A program made the position numbers and the translations under genes. Under the pieces are notes generated by a model, which was not told where the DNA came from, did not search any database, and saw nothing but the letters and a program-made list of their open reading frames with translations. This document shows, one piece after another, positions 61,287 to 64,000 of a DNA stretch of 64,000 nucleotides. Position 1 is the stretch's first letter, and every line of letters begins with the position of its first letter. This stretch comes from Obesumbacterium proteus (lineage in GTDB: Bacteria > Pseudomonadota > Gammaproteobacteria > Enterobacterales > Enterobacteriaceae), in NCBI RefSeq assembly GCF_001586165.1, contig NZ_CP014608.1, positions 186,001-250,000 of the forward strand. The letters run 5' to 3'.

Positions 61287-64000
61287 TGGCTAAATACGCT
61301 CCCACTGTCGATCCAATAATGGGTGCTATCCGATAATGTGTTTAGTTTTAGTTTTAAGTGATGCAAAGGAACAGGCGTGCCGTCATCCAGCGTCACCTCA
61401 GCCAGCTTGAAGCGTTCAGGGCCTTGTTCTGGATTCTCCGCTTCGGTTGCTAATCTCACGTTAAGCACGCTCTCGCCCGCCACTTTGCGCGCCAGCTGTT
61501 GGTCAGCGATAGATAAGCGATATAGCGGCGATGCAGGCCAACGATCGTTGTCGAGCTGGCGGAACCCCAAACACACGGGGCCGCGCATTTGGAAAGAACC
61601 TTCGCTTGGTAGCTCAAAATCAGGATTATCGAGATCGATATCGCTATAACAAACGTCGCTCGCCATTAATGACTGATTACCATCCAGCGTGCCGAGATAG
61701 CACACCGTCGAGTAGGGCTGGAAATCTCCGGCTTTGCAGTTGAACGTTGCCAAGCGCAAATTCACCGCCAGCAAGCAAAGCATCGCCCCCACCGCGGCGG
61801 TGGATTTCGGGTTATCAATGCGCCCGCGTTTGTTAAACGGATACCATTCGCTGGTGTGATAGCCCTCAAGCGGCAAAATGCGGTTAATCGGCAAAGGCTG
61901 TAAATGGCGGAACAGCGCCTGAATGCCAGGGAAACGCGAAGGGCGGCCTGTCAGAAGCAGTACATCACAGGAATACAGCGCCACAACTTCACACAGTGAA
62001 CGCAGATGCTGCGTGATACGCATCCGTGGCGATAGGAACTCCGCGTGGAGTTTGCTTAGCTTGAGGATCAGCGGAACCTGCAAAATATCAAAAGGCACCG
62101 CATCGGCAGGCTGAGCACGCTGTACGTCATTATTAATATATTCCTGCACTTTAATCGTTGGCTGTTGATTCAATAGTTCGCCAAAGGTCGCATCGATTTC
62201 AGCGGCGGTATCCAATGGGTCGTAACGTTCATAAGACTCAAGAATAGCGCGCCCAATCGGGCTAAAGATCTGCAACGTCGCCTGCTGACGCAGCGCAGAA
62301 ATGCCGCCGTCGCCAAATAGCTTATTCATCAGTTCATCGCTGTCGGCAACGCCCGCCTTCCGGCATGCGTTCTGCAAGGCAGGCAACACATATAAGCGAA
62401 TGACATCTAACAAAATATCGTCGCCTGCTAGCTTGAAGCCCTCACGGAAGAGCAATCGAGGAATAATTTTGACGTTGCTGCCAGCACCATCGTCTAAACG
62501 GTATTGGGTAATCGCTAAATCGGTAGTGCCACCGCCGATATCAATCGACGCAATACGCAGCGTTTTTCCGGCAACCTCACCTTCCGCCAGCTCGCGGTCG
62601 GTTCGCGCCTGACTGGCAAAAAACTCTTCGCTACAGCCGCCAAAATTGACCTGAGTTTCGTTATACAGATACACCATTTGCCCACAGGTCGCTTCGTCCC
62701 ATTCCATCTGCACGTCAGGCACCGGCACCGTACTTTCTGCTCGATCGGCTTCGCTGGAGAAATCATGATCGGCCGGATGCCAGCCCATGCTTTTCCATAC
62801 CAAGCCAATGGCCTGATACATACGGCGGCGGAAGATTTCGCGCTCCGGTTTTGGCATGGCAGACGGCAGGGTCAAAATAATGCTGCGCAGCTGACGAGGC
62901 GCTGAGGAATGCGTCATTTTTAGACGCTGGGCGACGCTGTTTATCTGCATCAGTGCCTGAGCCAATAATTCAGATAACATAAACGTCATCAGTGAACTGC
63001 GGCTGTAGTGCGCAGAAAATACCGGTAAACGCTCGTCTAATGGCTGGTCGTAAAGTGGCTGACCCTGATCGTTTAATAAAAACGTGAGCGGAAGCGCGGT
63101 CGCAGACGGCTCTTGCTGGGCTTGGTGCAGTGCGTTAAAACGCCAGCCGTGCAGGTACTCTTCTTCGTCCCATAGATAGCGGCGCGGGCTAGAAAGTCCC
63201 GTTGAGCCTTCGGTGCCCACTCGCTGCGATGCCATACGGCTGGCTTCTCGGCCAACACGCACAATCGACGGCCAGACAAACGCCTGTTCGCGCCCGCTTT
63301 CTACGGAAAAATTACGCTTACCAAACTCGGCCTGAGAAAACTCAACGCGGCTATCAAACAGTTCGTTATACACATAGTGCGGCTGGCTAAGATCGCGCAG
63401 ATTCAGCTCGTAGGTTTGTTTCAGGCCATTAAGTTCATCGAGATGATCTTCAACCAAAATTCCGCAGGTATGGGAGTTCCCAACATCCATAATCAAATCG
63501 ACATGAACGGTGGGTTCTTGCAGCGTGCTGGTATTGAGCTTAATAGTGGGCACATTAAGCTGTTTGCCGAGCAGATACAGGATATTTAAGTAGTGCGCCT
63601 GATACTCAAACTCGCGTAGCGCGGTTTGGATGCCGACAGAATGCCGATCTTCCTGCTGTATCGCTTGCTGAGTGAAGACCTCGCGCAGCCAGCCATCCAC
63701 CCAAGTGAGATCGAGAAACTCAGCCAGTTCTTCACTGCGATAGGCCAGAGCGAACCCCGCACCGCTTTTGACGTCGTTTTCGCTGGGTTGCAGGGATTCA
63801 TTGCTCTGCCCATCGGCAGAAATGGCCGTATCAAATGCCATGCATACGCGATAGGTATTCCCATCACGATCGGGCTTATCTAGCGCTAAAACCTGCATTC
63901 GCGCCCAGTTGTCAGGCCCACCTAAAAACGTGCGCGGCGGATTAAAACGGAAAAAAGGCAAAGGCAGCCAGATCCCATCCAGCAATTGCAGCGACTGCTC
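61283..64000 (-). CDS. srfB: SrfB-like actin/Hsp70-fold ATPase (5' end outside window)
   Basis: The frame stays open to the right edge, so about the last 905 residues are visible; SrfB proteins are around 990 residues. Two phosphate-binding motifs of the actin/Hsp70 superfamily are visible: DLIMDVGNSHTCGILVED and, some 300 residues later, ASIDIGGGTTDLAITQYR. A later LLLTGRPSRFPGIQALFRHL looks like the adenosine motif. This predicts an ATPase of unknown partner, co-translated with SrfC; srfA would be expected upstream, outside the window. Confidence 0.9.
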   Translation of the reverse strand, partial: EQSLQLLDGIWLPLPFFRFNPPRTFLGGPDNWARMQVLALDKPDRDGNTYRVCMAFDTAISADGQSNESLQPSENDVKSGAGFALAYRSEELAEFLDLTWVDGWLREVFTQQAIQQEDRHSVGIQTALREFEYQAHYLNILYLLGKQLNVPTIKLNTSTLQEPTVHVDLIMDVGNSHTCGILVEDHLDELNGLKQTYELNLRDLSQPHYVYNELFDSRVEFSQAEFGKRNFSVESGREQAFVWPSIVRVGREASRMASQRVGTEGSTGLSSPRRYLWDEEEYLHGWRFNALHQAQQEPSATALPLTFLLNDQGQPLYDQPLDERLPVFSAHYSRSSLMTFMLSELLAQALMQINSVAQRLKMTHSSAPRQLRSIILTLPSAMPKPEREIFRRRMYQAIGLVWKSMGWHPADHDFSSEADRAESTVPVPDVQMEWDEATCGQMVYLYNETQVNFGGCSEEFFASQARTDRELAEGEVAGKTLRIASIDIGGGTTDLAITQYRLDDGAGSNVKIIPRLLFREGFKLAGDDILLDVIRLYVLPALQNACRKAGVADSDELMNKLFGDGGISALRQQATLQIFSPIGRAILESYERYDPLDTAAEIDATFGELLNQQPTIKVQEYINNDVQRAQPADAVPFDILQVPLILKLSKLHAEFLSPRMRITQHLRSLCEVVALYSCDVLLLTGRPSRFPGIQALFRHLQPLPINRILPLEGYHTSEWYPFNKRGRIDNPKSTAAVGAMLCLLAVNLRLATFNCKAGDFQPYSTVCYLGTLDGNQSLMASDVCYSDIDLDNPDFELPSEGSFQMRGPVCLGFRQLDNDRWPASPLYRLSIADQQLARKVAGESVLNVRLATEAENPEQGPERFKLAEVTLDDGTPVPLHHLKLKLNTLSDSTHYWIDSGSVFSQ

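Noticed and set aside
1..64000. CRISPR arrays and insertion sequences
   Set aside because: No regularly spaced 25-40 bp repeats and no transposase gene or IS-type terminal repeats were seen.

Overview
The window is a bacterial chromosome segment with enterobacterial gene content. A SPI-2-type type III secretion system (T3SS) of the Salmonella/Edwardsiella lineage, srfB/srfC and a virK-like gene, and tRNA-Phe-derived attachment sites point to the Enterobacterales. A member of the Hafniaceae (Hafnia, Obesumbacterium or an Edwardsiella relative) is my best guess from synteny. That is inference: no database search was possible.

Region 1 (1 to about 13,570) is the ParA-end of a SPI-7/PAPI-1-type integrative conjugative element (ICE). 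Reading leftwards from the attachment site, all on the minus strand, are parA, dnaB, parB, a DksA/TraR-like zinc finger gene, DUF2786 and DUF2857 genes, a small unknown, an STY4528-type replication gene carrying origin-like palindromes, a PFL_4669-family gene, topB, an STY4534-family gene, ssb, an unknown and a DUF29 gene. It ends at a 49-bp copy of the 3' end of tRNA-Phe.

Region 2 (about 13,571 to 27,466) is a P4-like integrative island of about 13.9 kb in tandem with the ICE. It holds a tyrosine integrase, a P4-alpha-type primase-helicase flanked on both sides by 10-bp iterons, a RadC-like gene, small ORFs, a serine recombinase, and a type I restriction-modification operon (hsdM-hsdS-hsdR). 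It ends at a second, 32-bp tRNA-Phe-derived repeat. Paired GTGGTACA repeats just inside both ends look like integrase arm sites.

Region 3 (about 27,860 to 57,640) is an apparently complete SPI-2-type T3SS in Salmonella SPI-2 gene order. It holds ssaB/sctC/sctD/ssaE, sseA, sseB, sscA, sseC, sseD, sseE, sscB, sseF and sseG, the needle-to-gatekeeper genes, sctV/N/O/P/Q/R/S/T/U, the SsrA/SsrB two-component system in divergent orientation, and two effector loci. One effector has a SPI-2-like WDAFKNFF secretion-signal motif. The other, next to a CesT-like chaperone, is the most interesting object here. It has a long polyproline tract and, reached only by one frame slip at an A9 run, a WASP-like central-acidic tail ending in DDEWD, i.e. 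a candidate Arp2/3-activating mimic of host N-WASP. A second poly-A tract sits at the likely start of ssrA, and ssaE lacks a normal start codon. Slippage control or homopolymer sequencing errors must be told apart.

Region 4 (57,660 to 64,000) carries a VirK/YbjX-family gene and srfC-srfB. These encode a P-loop GTPase-like protein and an actin/Hsp70-like ATPase. srfB runs off the right edge.
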